NCBI GenBank assembly: GCA_016936215.1
Contig: JAFGPL010000228.1
Location: forward strand, 1-34,147
DNA length: 34,147 nucleotides
Direction: 5' to 3'
Origin: Bacteroidales bacterium
GTDB taxonomy: Bacteria > Bacteroidota > Bacteroidia > Bacteroidales > UBA10428
Both the position numbers and the translations under genes were made by a program. A model generated the notes under the pieces. The model did no database searches. It was not told where the DNA came from and worked only from the letters and a program-made list of their open reading frames with translations. Shown one piece after another: positions 10,501 to 19,663 of the stretch. Numbering within the stretch: position 1 is the first letter of the stretch; the number at the start of each line of letters is the position of its first letter.

Positions 10501-10696
10501 CTGAATAATATGCATCAAACAGGTCGAGGTATTTTTTAACGAGTTCGAGGTTAAGCTGCCTGCGCAGGAAGTTTTCCACTACCTTTCGCCTGTTCTGGTA
10601 TGACTCGTTTACAGATTTTTTATTTACAGCAATACTCTCCGGCCTTGCAATAATTGCAAATAATTCCATCAACGCCTCAAGTATATGTTCGCTCAT
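7583..10696 (-). CDS. TerB-like/ABCG-type ABC transporter fusion with large extracytoplasmic insert
   Basis: The 1037-residue half-transporter begins with an all-helical TerB-like region (about 1-145), then a small beta-rich segment (about 150-245) that may be FHA-like. The ATPase follows: Walker A GASGAGKS at 285-292, signature ISGGQ at 391-395, Walker B VLFLDEP at 411-417 and the H-loop His in VVIHQPSSD. A conserved-looking CHICGNVNPEQIF stretch follows the ATPase. The ABC2-type membrane domain starts near residue 565. About 190 charged residues sit between the fifth and sixth membrane helices, and the last helix is WVNTIVIWVMSLLLFIVLYF. The ABCG-like order (ATPase first) suggests export or lipid handling; the substrate is unknown. 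This fusion architecture occurs in other Bacteroidota. It is divergent from clpB. Confidence 0.88.
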   Translation of the reverse strand: MSEHILEALMELFAIIARPESIAVNKKSVNESYQNRRKVVENFLRRQLNLELVKKYLDLFDAYYSDHKELRIVRDSVKVLKIIDKYINKELTQKQKIIVLIQLFEFVNSDSSTITKQEFEFLETVASSFHITEHEYRLIKEFTLCKFCEVPSSPDILLIDNNKDFKHPETKHLFSEFLIGQIRILSIASANIFFLKYNGLSEMYVNGQLLQQDRSYVLHTGSSIRNHHVKPIYYSDIVSTFNDDSQKSKIVFEVENISYKFKNEKTGLYPMSFSEESGRLVGIMGASGAGKSTLLNVLNGSSKPSTGRILVNGIDIHDGENKLEGLIGHVSQDDLLIEELTVYQNLYYNARLCFSHYSEKEIEETVNKVLQNLGLFEIKDIMVGTPLNKKISGGQRKRLNIALELIREPAVLFLDEPTSGLSSRDSENIMDLLKDLTLKGKLVFVVIHQPSSDIFKMFDRLLILDTGGYLIYNGDPIDSIIYFKSKVHQANWSESECHICGNVNPEQIFNIVESLIVDEYGKQTYHRKISPKEWNQYYEESKEQKQDAVKSMGELPSISFRIPNWMKQFFIFVTRDVLSKLANTQYLIITFLEAPVLAFILSFIIKYYDVSATNELGYTFVGNSNLPVYIFMSVIVAIFMGLTVSAEEIIKDRKILKREAFLNLSWMSYLLSKVAVMLGISALQAFTFVLVGNSIIQIKGMFAEYWIILFSAWAASNLMGLVISDSFKTVVTIYILIPFLVIPQIILSGVIVKYEKLNPKISSPGSIPAYGEIMTARWGYEALSVYQFKENDYMKIFYQHNKVMSNAEFKKNYWVKNLLNKLDYLEKNYNNPLYREKVSYNLLVLRNEIGKELKSGVSKKLEKNQNVEFQYLDSLTPEHLTPNVINNTKEYINTVNKVYIRIYNRANDDRDRIIREFQDTPAKKEAFLALKRNHHNDELAKFVENTNEVVRIVEYKGQLYQKVDPVYLDPENKFVKAHFYAPRKQFLGNYYSTFWVNTIVIWVMSLLLFIVLYFRLLKKLLDYAESISDRWKIKADY

Positions 10697-10862
10697 TTCT
10701 TAGAGTTTTATAAATCTGAAAGAATCCTGTCTGCCCGGTTTTAAAACCTCTTTCTGAGATATAATTATGCAGCAGACGTAAATTTCTACGCAATAATCCA
10801 TGATAGGTTACGTAAACTATTGTTTTTAATAGGCATAAGTTTTCTCTTTTCATATTTCTACG

Positions 10863-10907
10863 TATGTCAAATTGACTAATAACCTCTTCAAATTATGTCA
10901 AAATGTC
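10863..10907. promoter_or_regulatory. Paired palindromic sites upstream of clpB
   Basis: TATGTCAAATTGAC (10863-10876) contains the perfect inverted repeat GTCAA-A-TTGAC. It recurs with two changes as TATGTCAAAATGTC (10894-10907), exactly 31 bp further on, about three helical turns. The pair lies 72-116 bp upstream of the clpB start, between divergent clpB and the ABC transporter gene, so either gene could be controlled. No factor can be assigned. Confidence 0.35.
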
Positions 10908-10978
10908 GTTTCAACTTACAAAAAAACGAGTGGTAAGAATTTTGATAATCTTAACATAACATCAAACAAAAGCATAAA

Positions 10979-13576
10979 ATGAACCTGAATAATTTCACGA
11001 TACGCGCACAGGAAGCCATACAACAAGCTTTCGTCATTGCCAGGGGCTACAGCCACCAATCGGTTGAAAACGGTCACCTTTTAAAAGGAATTTTTAGCCA
11101 GGGTGAGAGCGTTGCAGCTTTCCTGCTGAAAAAAATGGGGATAAATCAGCCTGCCTTTGACAAGGTTCTTGATAAAATCATCGAATCGTACCCAAAGGTT
11201 ACGGGAGGAGAGGAATACCTGTCGTCACACGCCAATAAATCACTTCAGAAAGCGCTGGCATACGCCAAAGAATTTGGTGACGAATTTGTATCGGTTGAGC
11301 ACTTGATGATGGGAATTCTGGCATCGGGCGATGATGTTTCGCAACTGATGAAAGACTATGGATTAACCGAAAAAGATTTAAAAAACGGCATAAAAGAACT
11401 ACGAAAAGGTTCTAAGGTAGACAGCCAGACAGCAGAAGACACTTACAATTCATTGAACCGTTATGCCGTCAACCTCAACGACATGGCCAGGAGCGGCAGG
11501 CTCGACCCTGTTATTGGCCGCGAAGATGAGATAAGGCGCATTCTTCAGATACTTTCACGAAGGACTAAAAACAACCCAATACTCATTGGCGAGCCCGGAG
11601 TTGGTAAGACTGCCATTGCCGAAGGCCTTGCCCATCGTATTGTGGCAGGTGATGTACCAGAAAACCTGAAATCGAAACAGGTTTTTTCTCTCGACATGGG
11701 TGCGCTCATTGCCGGGGCAAAATACAAAGGTGAGTTTGAAGAAAGGTTGAAAGCGGTAGTAAAGGAGGTTATAGCCTCTGACGGTGAAATTATTTTATTT
11801 ATTGATGAGATACATACCCTCGTGGGGGCAGGAAAAAGCGAAGGGGCAATGGATGCAGCAAATATTCTTAAACCCGCGCTTGCCAGGGGTGAATTGCGCG
11901 CAATCGGGGCCACTACATTAAACGAATATCAGAAATATTTCGAAAAAGACAAAGCCCTTGAAAGAAGGTTCCAGATAGTGATGGTTGACGAACCCGATGA
12001 ATTGAGTGCGATTTCCATCCTCAGGGGATTAAAGGAACGTTACGAGTCGCATCATAAAGTCAGGATAAAAGATGAAGCCATCATTACCGCTGTTGAACTT
12101 TCGCAAAGGTACATTACCGAGAGGTTCCTTCCCGACAAGGCAATAGACCTTATTGATGAAGCCGCTTCAAAAATGAGGCTCGAGATGAATTCGGTGCCTC
12201 AGGAAATAGATGACATTGAACGCCGCATCAAACAGCTTGAAATAGAACGCGAGGCAATAAAGCGTGAAGGTGACAGGGAAAAAGTACAAAAACTGGCACA
12301 AGAAATTGCCACACTTTCCGATGAAAGAAACAACCTCAGGGCCAAATGGCAATCTGAAAAAAACCTCATTGAGCAAATACGCCAAAACCTGGATGCCATA
12401 GAAAACTTAAAGATGGAAGCTACCCGTGCAGAACGTTCAGGCGATTACGGTAAAGTTGCCGAAATACGTTATGGTAAAATTAAAGAGACCGAACAACAGA
12501 TAGAAAACCTTAAAAAGCAGTTATCGGATATGCAAAAAGAAAACAGCCTCATACAGGAAGAGGTGACATCTGAAGATATAGCCGAAATCGTGTCTAAATG
12601 GACCGGCATACCGGTTATTAAAATGCTTCAGGGTGAAAAAGAAAAGCTATTGCACATGGAAGAAGCCTTGCACAAACGGGTGATAGGACAGGAAGAAGCA
12701 ATAGCAGCGGTGGCCGATGCAGTGCGCCGCAGCAGGGCCGGCTTGCAGGATGCCAAAAAACCAATTGGTTCATTTCTCTTTTTAGGGACTACAGGGGTTG
12801 GCAAAACAGAACTGGCAAAAGCTGTGGCTGAATTCCTGTTCAACGATGAAAACCTGATCACCCGTATTGACATGTCTGAATACCAGGAAAGACATTCAGT
12901 TTCGAGACTTATTGGTGCCCCCCCGGGATATGTCGGCTATGAAGAAGGAGGACAGCTTACCGAGGCAGTGAGACGCAAGCCCTATTCTCTTATTTTGCTC
13001 GATGAAATAGAAAAAGCGCATCCCGATGTTTTTAACATTCTGCTCCAGGTATTAGACGATGGAAGGCTTACCGACAACAAGGGACGAACGGTAAACTTTA
13101 AAAATACCATTGTGGTCATGACCTCCAATGTTGGTTCCCACATCATACAGGAAAACCTCCAGGGTCTAAATGATTATAATAAAGAAGTTGTTTTTGAGCA
13201 GACCCGTAAGCAGGTTTTTGAACTGCTGAAGAAAACAATCAGGCCTGAATTCCTGAACCGTATTGACGAACTCATAATGTTCACCCCGCTAAGCCATGAT
13301 GAGATTCGCCAAATCGTTAAGCTTCAGTTTGACAATGTTTTAAAAACACTGAAAAATACCGAACTTAAGCTTATCATTTCTGAAGAAGCCATTAACTGGA
13401 TCGCGGAGGTAGGTTACGATCCTCAATATGGGGCACGACCCATAAAGCGGATGATGCAGAAATACATTCTGAATGAATTGTCTAAACAGATTCTTGAAGG
13501 GGCAATAACAAAATTTCAAACAATTACAATCGAGAAGGAGGGCAATGGTCTTAAATTTCAGAACACGAATAAATGA
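10979..13576 (+). CDS. clpB: ClpB disaggregase, AAA+ chaperone
   Basis: The 865-residue protein is full length for ClpB. It has an N-terminal Clp_N domain (about 1-145), AAA-1 with Walker A GEPGVGKT at 204-211 and Walker [14 protein letters not shown], the long coiled-coil middle domain (about 400-530) that distinguishes ClpB from ClpA/C, AAA-2 with Walker A GTTGVGKT at 603-610, Walker [13 protein letters not shown], and the C-terminal small domain ([13 protein letters not shown]). It acts in the cytoplasm as a hexamer that rescues aggregated proteins with DnaK/DnaJ/GrpE. The upstream 282 bp carry paired palindromic sites that could link it to stress control. Its stop lies 3 bp from the stop of the convergent STAS gene. 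Confidence 0.98.
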   Translation: MNLNNFTIRAQEAIQQAFVIARGYSHQSVENGHLLKGIFSQGESVAAFLLKKMGINQPAFDKVLDKIIESYPKVTGGEEYLSSHANKSLQKALAYAKEFGDEFVSVEHLMMGILASGDDVSQLMKDYGLTEKDLKNGIKELRKGSKVDSQTAEDTYNSLNRYAVNLNDMARSGRLDPVIGREDEIRRILQILSRRTKNNPILIGEPGVGKTAIAEGLAHRIVAGDVPENLKSKQVFSLDMGALIAGAKYKGEFEERLKAVVKEVIASDGEIILFIDEIHTLVGAGKSEGAMDAANILKPALARGELRAIGATTLNEYQKYFEKDKALERRFQIVMVDEPDELSAISILRGLKERYESHHKVRIKDEAIITAVELSQRYITERFLPDKAIDLIDEAASKMRLEMNSVPQEIDDIERRIKQLEIEREAIKREGDREKVQKLAQEIATLSDERNNLRAKWQSEKNLIEQIRQNLDAIENLKMEATRAERSGDYGKVAEIRYGKIKETEQQIENLKKQLSDMQKENSLIQEEVTSEDIAEIVSKWTGIPVIKMLQGEKEKLLHMEEALHKRVIGQEEAIAAVADAVRRSRAGLQDAKKPIGSFLFLGTTGVGKTELAKAVAEFLFNDENLITRIDMSEYQERHSVSRLIGAPPGYVGYEEGGQLTEAVRRKPYSLILLDEIEKAHPDVFNILLQVLDDGRLTDNKGRTVNFKNTIVVMTSNVGSHIIQENLQGLNDYNKEVVFEQTRKQVFELLKKTIRPEFLNRIDELIMFTPLSHDEIRQIVKLQFDNVLKTLKNTELKLIISEEAINWIAEVGYDPQYGARPIKRMMQKYILNELSKQILEGAITKFQTITIEKEGNGLKFQNTNK

Positions 13577-13579
13577 GGT

Positions 13580-13918
13580 TTAAGAAAAGCTTTTCAAGCA
13601 ATCGTCAAGTGTTTCGTAAAGTTCGAATACATTATGAAGTTGCAGCAGCTTAAACAATTCCATTACCTCTGGTGAAATGTTACAGATTTTAAACTGGCCC
13701 TGGTTGTTGTTCGCCGTTTTCATAATGGAAAGAAACACTCCAAAACCGGTGCTGTCAATAAACCTGATACCTTCGAGGTTGAGTGCCAGTTTTATACCGG
13801 CATGGGTATACATATTTTTAAGGTCTTCCTTCACAGGTTCTGCAATCAATGCGTTAAACCTGTCGAGTTTATCAAACTTTACAACCAAAATACCGTTAAT
13901 TTTTTCAGTTTTTAACAT
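13580..13918 (-). CDS. STAS-domain anti-sigma factor antagonist-like protein
   Basis: The 112-residue single-domain STAS protein has the canonical loop FIDSTGFGVFLS, in which Ser56 is the position phosphorylated in SpoIIAA/RsbV-type antagonists. It probably acts in a partner-switching circuit with an HATPase serine kinase and PP2C phosphatase, neither of which is in the window. It is the second gene of a pair with the HPt protein (10-bp gap), suggesting co-expression. It is so close to clpB that the two 3' ends leave no room for a separate terminator. Confidence 0.9.
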   Translation of the reverse strand: MLKTEKINGILVVKFDKLDRFNALIAEPVKEDLKNMYTHAGIKLALNLEGIRFIDSTGFGVFLSIMKTANNNQGQFKICNISPEVMELFKLLQLHNVFELYETLDDCLKSFS

Positions 13919-13928
13919 AACCCAAAGT

Positions 13929-14282
13929 TTAGAAATACAATTCCAGATTTTTAGTTACCTCATCAAGTTCCGAAACAGCTTCGGTTGTTTCTATTTTAAA
14001 CTTTTCTATAATAGCAGGATATTTTTCAACATCATTTCCGGCACAAGCCATTAATTCAAGACTTTTTAACTGGCTGGCCAGTTCTGTCAATCCCATAATC
14101 GAAATTGAAGATTTTGCCTTGTGCGCAAGTTTACCAAGCTTTTCATATTCCTTGTCCAGGAAATGCTGTTCCATTCCATCTGCAAATTCAACCACCTGAT
14201 TTTTAAAAATATCAATCATTTCTAATATCAAAGCCTGGTTACCTCCCGACATCTCTTTCAGGTATGTTAAATCTGTCTTCAT
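13929..14282 (-). CDS. Histidine phosphotransfer (HPt) protein
   Basis: The small all-helical protein has the HPt signature LAHKAKSSISIMG, giving phospho-accepting His54 when counted from the ATG at 14282. I chose this ATG (117 residues) over the TTG at 14309 because the sequence after it (MKTDLTYLKEMSGGN) begins at a natural family start. A free HPt carries phosphate between a hybrid kinase and a response regulator; neither is adjacent. It is co-directional with the STAS gene, so phosphorelay and partner-switching signals may meet here. Confidence 0.85.
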   Translation of the reverse strand: MKTDLTYLKEMSGGNQALILEMIDIFKNQVVEFADGMEQHFLDKEYEKLGKLAHKAKSSISIMGLTELASQLKSLELMACAGNDVEKYPAIIEKFKIETTEAVSELDEVTKNLELYF

Positions 14283-14443
14283 ATCACTCTGAGAAAGGAA
14301 TAATCTCAAAGTTAAAAAAATGTGTTAATTTATTTCCCAAATATTGTAAATTAATTTTTTTATTTTTATACAAAATATCATTACAATAACCGTTTTGCAT
14401 AAATTGGAACACCAAATTCACAGGTTTTCAAAATAAAGATACT

Positions 14444-15499
14444 ATGAAAAAATATTCATTTCTGTTATTTTCAGTTTTTCTTTGTGCTGTTGCATTCAGT
14501 CAGGTTGGCGGCACAGGCGAAGACACTAATAAAAAGAGAAAACAGGCCGAACAGATGTATAACCAGGCCGTAGACTTTCTTTTGAAAAAGGATTATAACC
14601 AGGCCGTTACCCAGCTTGATCAGGCCGTATCGCTCTATCCTTCATTTGCATTGGCCTACCTGCAAAGGGGCAAGGCACTTTTCGAACTACAGAATGGTTA
14701 CCTTGCCCTGGATGATTTTACCAAAGCCACAGAACTCGACCCTACCATTGGGGAAGCTTACTTTTGCAGGGCTTTTGCCCAGTTTACCATAGACACCTCC
14801 GGGGTAAACATTTCAGACCTTGACAATGCCATCAGGTATGGTTATGGCGAACCACAGGCATATTATTACAGGGGTTTGTTTAAGCTCATCAACAATGATA
14901 ACGATGGGGCAATTGTAGATTTTTCAAAGGCTGTAGAACTGCGCCCCAATTATTCAAAGGCATATCACGACCGGGGAACTGCCAGGAAAAACAACGGTGA
15001 TTACCAGGGCGCTATCTATGATTACAGGATGGCCCTGAGTTACGACCCAAAAATCGCCATCGCTTACAATAACATGGGTAGCGCTAAAAAGCTTATTGGA
15101 GATTTTCAGGGTGCAGTTAAAGATTTTTCAATGGCCATAGAGCTCGACTCAACCATGTTTATGGCTTATAACAACCGTGGGGGGGCAAAATTTGTACTCG
15201 GTGACTACGAAGGTGCACAGGCAGACTTTGAAAAGACCCTTGAATTAAATCCTGGTTATATGCTTGCATTGTGCAACATGGGAAATGTTCATGCCCAAAA
15301 GGGAGACTACACAAAAGCCATAGAGCTTTTCGACCAGGTAATAGCAACCATGCCTGCATACGGTATTGCCTATCTCAACAGGGGACTTACAAAAGAACTT
15401 ACCGGCGACATTTATGGAGCCTGTAAAGACTGGAAACAGGCGCTCGATTATGGTATTAAAGATGCCGAAGCCTATTTAAAGGAATGTGAACAACAATAA
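14444..15499 (+). CDS. Periplasmic TPR-repeat protein
   Basis: The 351-residue protein has a clear signal peptide (KKYSFLLFSVFLCAVAFSQ) followed by about eight tetratricopeptide repeats, recognisable by recurrent AYxxRGxAK, GDYxGAxxDF and AIELDP spacing. TPR arrays mediate protein binding and have no catalytic role. The next gene, a PorE-like OmpA protein, starts 16 bp after its stop, so the two are probably one operon acting in the periplasm or at the outer membrane. The partner is unknown. Confidence 0.88.
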   Translation: MKKYSFLLFSVFLCAVAFSQVGGTGEDTNKKRKQAEQMYNQAVDFLLKKDYNQAVTQLDQAVSLYPSFALAYLQRGKALFELQNGYLALDDFTKATELDPTIGEAYFCRAFAQFTIDTSGVNISDLDNAIRYGYGEPQAYYYRGLFKLINNDNDGAIVDFSKAVELRPNYSKAYHDRGTARKNNGDYQGAIYDYRMALSYDPKIAIAYNNMGSAKKLIGDFQGAVKDFSMAIELDSTMFMAYNNRGGAKFVLGDYEGAQADFEKTLELNPGYMLALCNMGNVHAQKGDYTKAIELFDQVIATMPAYGIAYLNRGLTKELTGDIYGACKDWKQALDYGIKDAEAYLKECEQQ

Positions 15500-15515
15500 C
15501 GATAAATTTCTATCT

Positions 15516-17591
15516 ATGAAGATTTATAAAATTACCCTAACAGCAATTATCCTTTTTATGGCAACTATTGCTGCCACACCTCAGCAATTGATCAAAATCA
15601 GGAGAAGCGAATTTAAAATTATTGATGAAGGTTTTAAAGAAGCCTGGTCTGCCGTAAAAGAAGGAAACAGATTAATTCCTGAGGGTTCAGGTTCATACAG
15701 GGAAGCCAGGAAAAATTACCTGAAAGCATACAGATATAACCCAAATAATCCCGAGCTGAATTATATGATTGGTATTACTTATCTTTTTACCGATAATAAA
15801 TACGAATCTATAAAATACCTGAAAAAAGCATTTAAAGAAAATCCCGAGGTTGCCCCCGATGTAAGGCTTATGCTTGGCAGGGCTTATCATTATACCCTTG
15901 ATTTTGACAATGCGTTGCTTGAATACTCGGAATATCTGAAAACACTTTCACCGAAAGAGATTGTTGTTAAAAAACCCATCGTTGACAATTATATACTTGA
16001 ATGCCGAAACGGGAAGGAACTTGTGTCTGAACCAAAACGGGTGGTTGTGCTGAACCCCGGTCCGGCCATCAATACAGAGTATGACGAATACAGCCCGGTA
16101 ATAACCAGGGATGAAAAGACAATGTTTTTTACATCGCGCAGGCAACACACCGAAAAAAGCCCGCGGAACCCTGCCGATAATAAATATTTCGAAGATATTT
16201 ACAAAACCGAAGATAAAGGCGCCGGTTGGCAACAGGCTGTGCGTTTTGACCCTAAGGTCAATAAAAAGAAAAACAAGGCCAACAATGCAGCCGTAGCCAT
16301 CTCGTCAAAAAATGACGACCTTTATATATACATAGGTAAATCACGTGCAGGTGATATTTTTTCCAGTACACTTAAAGAAGGCAAATGGACAAAACCGTCA
16401 CCCCTTTCTAACCGCATCAATACCCCTTCAAGGGAGACATCGCTGGCACTGTCCTCCAACGGAAAAACAATGTATTTCTGCTCTGCCAATCCAAAGACTT
16501 CATTTGGGGGCTCAGATATATACATCACTACGCAGGATGTAAACGGAAAATGGCAAAAACCCAAAAACATCGGCCAGATGATCAACACAAAGCTTGATGA
16601 AGTCGCGGTGAGCCTGTCTGCCAACGACAGCATACTCTATTTCAGCTCAAAAGGTCACAAAACCATGGGAGGGTTTGATGTGTTTTTCAGCCGTCTTACC
16701 GAAACCGGCTTGTGGACGCAGCCCGAAAATATCGGCTACCCTGTAAACACAGCAGACGATGATGTTTTTTACTCAGTATCACCCGATAACCGTTATGCAT
16801 ATTACGCTACTATTCGGGAATCGGGACTTGGGGGCAAAGATATTTATAAAGTCATTTTCCTTGGTGAAGAAAAAGAGATGATCCAAAGCAACGAAGACAT
16901 TCCTGTCCTCGGTGTTTTGCCTCCGTTTGAAAGTATTTTCTTCACCATGCCGGCGAAGCTTCAGCTTGATACGTCTATCACCATGAAAGGCAGGATTACT
17001 GATAGTGAAAACGGCAAATCTGTAGTCGCCAAACTTGAACTGATAGATCCTTCACAAAGCAGGGTAATCGCAACGGCTATTTCAGATACCGGGGGCTATT
17101 ATACCTTAAAAGTTCCCGAAGCAAAACAATACGGAGCTGAAATAGTGGCCAAAGGGTACCTGCTATTCCTTGATGCAGTTGACCTGCAAGGACAAACTTA
17201 CCTGAAGGATTACATCAAAGATTTTCAGCTTGAACGTGTAGAGGTAGGTGCAAAAGTGATCCTTAAAAACATTTTCTTCGAGTTTGGGAAAGCAACGCTT
17301 AAACCCGAATCATATGCCGAGCTTGACAATGTTGTGAAATTGCTTCAGAATAATGAAGGTGTAAGGCTTGAGATAAGCGGCCATACCGACAATGTTGGCG
17401 CCCTTAAAACCAATATGAAACTTTCTGAAGACCGCGCCAAAGCTGTGGTTGAATACCTTATCGGCAGGGGAATTGCATCGGGCAGGCTTGAATATAAAGG
17501 TTATGCCTACACCCAGCCTATTGCACCAAACAATACCGAAGAAGGACGCGCACAAAACAGAAGGGTTGAGTTTAAGGTATTGAGTAAATAA
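15516..17591 (+). CDS. PorE-like OmpA-family protein (TPR, PD40, carboxypeptidase-regulatory-like and OmpA domains)
   Basis: I start the gene at ATG 15516 (691 residues) because it begins a good signal peptide ([20 protein letters not shown]). The GTG at 15486 would overlap the TPR gene and add a charged leader. The order is: TPR region ([13 protein letters not shown]), WD40/PD40 propeller repeats ([33 protein letters not shown]), a carboxypeptidase-regulatory-like beta domain ([14 protein letters not shown]), and an OmpA peptidoglycan-binding domain ([38 protein letters not shown]). This is the architecture of PorE of the type IX secretion system, although similar proteins also occur outside it. 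Expected location is the periplasmic side of the outer membrane, anchored to peptidoglycan. Several other T9SS substrates in the window fit that role. Confidence 0.85.
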   Translation: MKIYKITLTAIILFMATIAATPQQLIKIRRSEFKIIDEGFKEAWSAVKEGNRLIPEGSGSYREARKNYLKAYRYNPNNPELNYMIGITYLFTDNKYESIKYLKKAFKENPEVAPDVRLMLGRAYHYTLDFDNALLEYSEYLKTLSPKEIVVKKPIVDNYILECRNGKELVSEPKRVVVLNPGPAINTEYDEYSPVITRDEKTMFFTSRRQHTEKSPRNPADNKYFEDIYKTEDKGAGWQQAVRFDPKVNKKKNKANNAAVAISSKNDDLYIYIGKSRAGDIFSSTLKEGKWTKPSPLSNRINTPSRETSLALSSNGKTMYFCSANPKTSFGGSDIYITTQDVNGKWQKPKNIGQMINTKLDEVAVSLSANDSILYFSSKGHKTMGGFDVFFSRLTETGLWTQPENIGYPVNTADDDVFYSVSPDNRYAYYATIRESGLGGKDIYKVIFLGEEKEMIQSNEDIPVLGVLPPFESIFFTMPAKLQLDTSITMKGRITDSENGKSVVAKLELIDPSQSRVIATAISDTGGYYTLKVPEAKQYGAEIVAKGYLLFLDAVDLQGQTYLKDYIKDFQLERVEVGAKVILKNIFFEFGKATLKPESYAELDNVVKLLQNNEGVRLEISGHTDNVGALKTNMKLSEDRAKAVVEYLIGRGIASGRLEYKGYAYTQPIAPNNTEEGRAQNRRVEFKVLSK

Positions 17592-17620
17592 AAGTCAGTG
17601 ATTATATTTTTAAATATCAA

Positions 17621-18709
17621 ATGAAGAAAACAGCCTTAAACCAAATTCATAAAGCCTTAGGCGCCCGCATGTTAGAGTTTGCAGGTTTTGAAATGCCCCT
17701 TGAATATACAGGCGTTACCGATGAACACCTCGCAGTAAGAAATTCTGTCGGTGTTTTTGATGTATCGCACATGGGAGAAATATGGGTAAGGGGCGCCAAT
17801 GCAACTGCTTTCTTACAGCGGGTAACCTCCAACGATGTAATCAGGCTTTCCCCGGGCAAAGCCCAATATTCATGCTTTCCAAATGGCCGTGGCGGTATTG
17901 TTGACGACCTGATTGTATATCAAACCGAACCCCTTAAATACCTGCTGATTGTAAATGCCTCCAATACGCAAAAGGATTTTGAGTGGCTGAAAAAACAAAA
18001 CCAGGCAGGGGCAGAAATCGAAAATGCAAGCGACAGTTTTTCACAGCTCGCCATACAAGGGCCAAATGCCGAAAAAACCCTGCAGAAAATTACCCCGGTC
18101 AGCCTTGGGGAGATACCTTCATTCTCTTTTTTATCTGGCGAAATGGCCGGGATAAAAGACATCATTATTTCCCGTACCGGGTATACCGGCTCGAAAGGTT
18201 TTGAGCTTTATTTTGACAACAAACATGCCGAAAAAATATGGAAAGCTTTGTTTGAGGCAGGGAAAGAATTCGGAATTAAACCTGTAGGGCTTGCAGCCAG
18301 GGACACATTAAGGCTTGAAGCCGGTCTGTGCCTGTACGGCAACGATATTGACGATTCAACTTCCCCGCTTGAAGCCGGTCTTGGCTGGATTACCAAATTT
18401 GTTGACAACAAAGATTTCATTGACCGTGAGTTCTTAGCCAGGCAGAAGCAACAAGGTATTTCAAAAAAACTGGTCGGTTTCGAAATGATAGACAGGGGAA
18501 TTCCCCGGCAACACTATGAGATTGTGGATGCTTTTAACAAAAAAATCGGAGAGGTTACTTCCGGTACCATGGCCCCCTTTCTTAAAAAAGGAATCGGTAT
18601 GGGTTATGTTCAGACACCCTATACTGTTGAAGACCAGAGTATTTTTATCAAAGTGAGGGATAAATTACTGAAAGCTAAAATTGTAAAACTACCGTTTTAT
18701 AAAGGATGA
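17621..18709 (+). CDS. gcvT: Aminomethyltransferase, glycine cleavage system T protein
   Basis: The 362-residue protein is full length for GcvT. It transfers the methylene group from aminomethyl-lipoyl-H protein to tetrahydrofolate, releasing ammonia. Diagnostic segments are [13 protein letters not shown] (47-59), IVDDLIVY (93-100, including the catalytic Asp region), [12 protein letters not shown], and the C-terminal [17 protein letters not shown]. gcvH and gcvP are not in the window. Its position just upstream of serC/serA links glycine and one-carbon metabolism with serine synthesis. Confidence 0.97.
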   Translation: MKKTALNQIHKALGARMLEFAGFEMPLEYTGVTDEHLAVRNSVGVFDVSHMGEIWVRGANATAFLQRVTSNDVIRLSPGKAQYSCFPNGRGGIVDDLIVYQTEPLKYLLIVNASNTQKDFEWLKKQNQAGAEIENASDSFSQLAIQGPNAEKTLQKITPVSLGEIPSFSFLSGEMAGIKDIIISRTGYTGSKGFELYFDNKHAEKIWKALFEAGKEFGIKPVGLAARDTLRLEAGLCLYGNDIDDSTSPLEAGLGWITKFVDNKDFIDREFLARQKQQGISKKLVGFEMIDRGIPRQHYEIVDAFNKKIGEVTSGTMAPFLKKGIGMGYVQTPYTVEDQSIFIKVRDKLLKAKIVKLPFYKG

Positions 18710-18777
18710 AGATAAAAAATAATCCATATTTCTATTTAATCAAATAATTCTTTACTTTGTCGCTGCAATTCGAACTC

Positions 18778-19515
18778 ATGCAGCATAAGAATAAAATAGA
18801 GGTTTGTTTCACACCGGCTGTTTTTCCGGAATTTGAAAATCCCGAAGCCATCGTGGTAATTGTTGATATCCTCAGGGCTACATCGGCCATATGCACAGCC
18901 TTTATGAGCGGCGTCGAAAGAATCATCCCGGTTGGCACACTTGAAGAAGCAGAAGCATACAAGAACAAAGGGTACCTTGTCGCCGCCGAACGGGATGGGA
19001 TTGTAAGGGATTTTGCAGATTTTGGCAATTCACCCTATAATTTCACCCGCGAAAGAATCGAAGGCAAAGAAATTGTCTACAGCACCACCAACGGCACAAA
19101 TTGTATCATGCTAGCCAGGAACCATCATAAAGTGCTTATCGGGGCATACCTCAATATTACTGAAATTGCCGGTTATGTAATATCACAGCAGCGCGATCTG
19201 TTGATCCTATGCGCAGGCTGGAAAAACAAATTCAACCTCGAGGACACCCTTTTCGCAGGCGCCCTTTCAGAAATGGTTTTAAAGAACGAAGCTTTTTATA
19301 CTATCTGCGATTCCACACTGGCCTCGGTTGACCTCTGGAACCTTGCTAAAACAAACCTGTTAAAATATATTGACAAGGTAGCCCAACGCCATAGGTTAAA
19401 AAAAAATAAGCTCGATGATGTTATTGAATATTGTCATACCTTTGACCTTACAAAAATTATCCCGGTCTTAAAAGATAATTATTTAGTAAGGTTGAATTAC
19501 CCCTATAACAATTAG
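18778..19515 (+). CDS. 2-phosphosulfolactate phosphatase family protein (ComB-like)
   Basis: I use ATG 18778 (245 residues) rather than TTG 18757, since MQHKNKIEVCFTP is a natural start for the family. Family signatures are VVIVDILRATS (26-36), AAERDG (69-74), DFGNSP (81-86) and YSTTNGT (101-107). ComB removes phosphate from 2-phosphosulfolactate in coenzyme M synthesis of methanogens; bacterial homologues are widespread and their substrate is often unproven. No other coenzyme M or sulfonate genes are nearby. It precedes serC and serA, so a role in another phosphorylated three-carbon acid pathway is possible. Confidence 0.88.
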   Translation: MQHKNKIEVCFTPAVFPEFENPEAIVVIVDILRATSAICTAFMSGVERIIPVGTLEEAEAYKNKGYLVAAERDGIVRDFADFGNSPYNFTRERIEGKEIVYSTTNGTNCIMLARNHHKVLIGAYLNITEIAGYVISQQRDLLILCAGWKNKFNLEDTLFAGALSEMVLKNEAFYTICDSTLASVDLWNLAKTNLLKYIDKVAQRHRLKKNKLDDVIEYCHTFDLTKIIPVLKDNYLVRLNYPYNN

Positions 19516-19608
19516 TACCTGAGATGATGGCATTTATCAACAGGTTGCCTGTTGGAAAAAAATATGTTTAAATTCTTTGAAATTTTCTTGCAACTTATAA
19601 TTATTTAC

Positions 19609-19616
19609 TACTTTTA
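19609..19616 (+). promoter_or_regulatory. Possible -7 element of serC promoter
   Basis: TACTTTTA differs at one position from TAnnTTTG. A TTG triplet at 19588-19590 lies 18 bp upstream, near the expected -33 spacing. The serC ATG follows about 47 bp later in an otherwise AT-rich gap of 148 bp. Confidence 0.25.
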
Positions 19617-19663
19617 TTCCACTTTTTCTATTGTTATTTTTTTAACAAATAAATATTTTGGGT

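Noticed and set aside
10020-10508. 162-residue open frame antisense to the ABC transporter
   Set aside because: It is a mirror of the coding strand, with Cys/Ser-rich composition and no recognisable domain.
13584-13595. GAAAAGCTTTTC palindrome at the clpB/STAS junction as a shared terminator
   Set aside because: It lies within the STAS coding end, is AT-rich, and has no loop or T tract.
15486-15515. GTG start of the PorE-like gene overlapping the TPR gene
   Set aside because: It would place ten mostly polar residues before a well-formed signal peptide; ATG 15516 is more natural.
19538-19554. CAACAGG-TTG-CCTGTTG hairpin after the ComB-like gene as a terminator
   Set aside because: A perfect 7-bp stem is present, but it is followed by A residues rather than T on the plus strand, so an intrinsic terminator is not supported. 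A weak attenuation role is not excluded.
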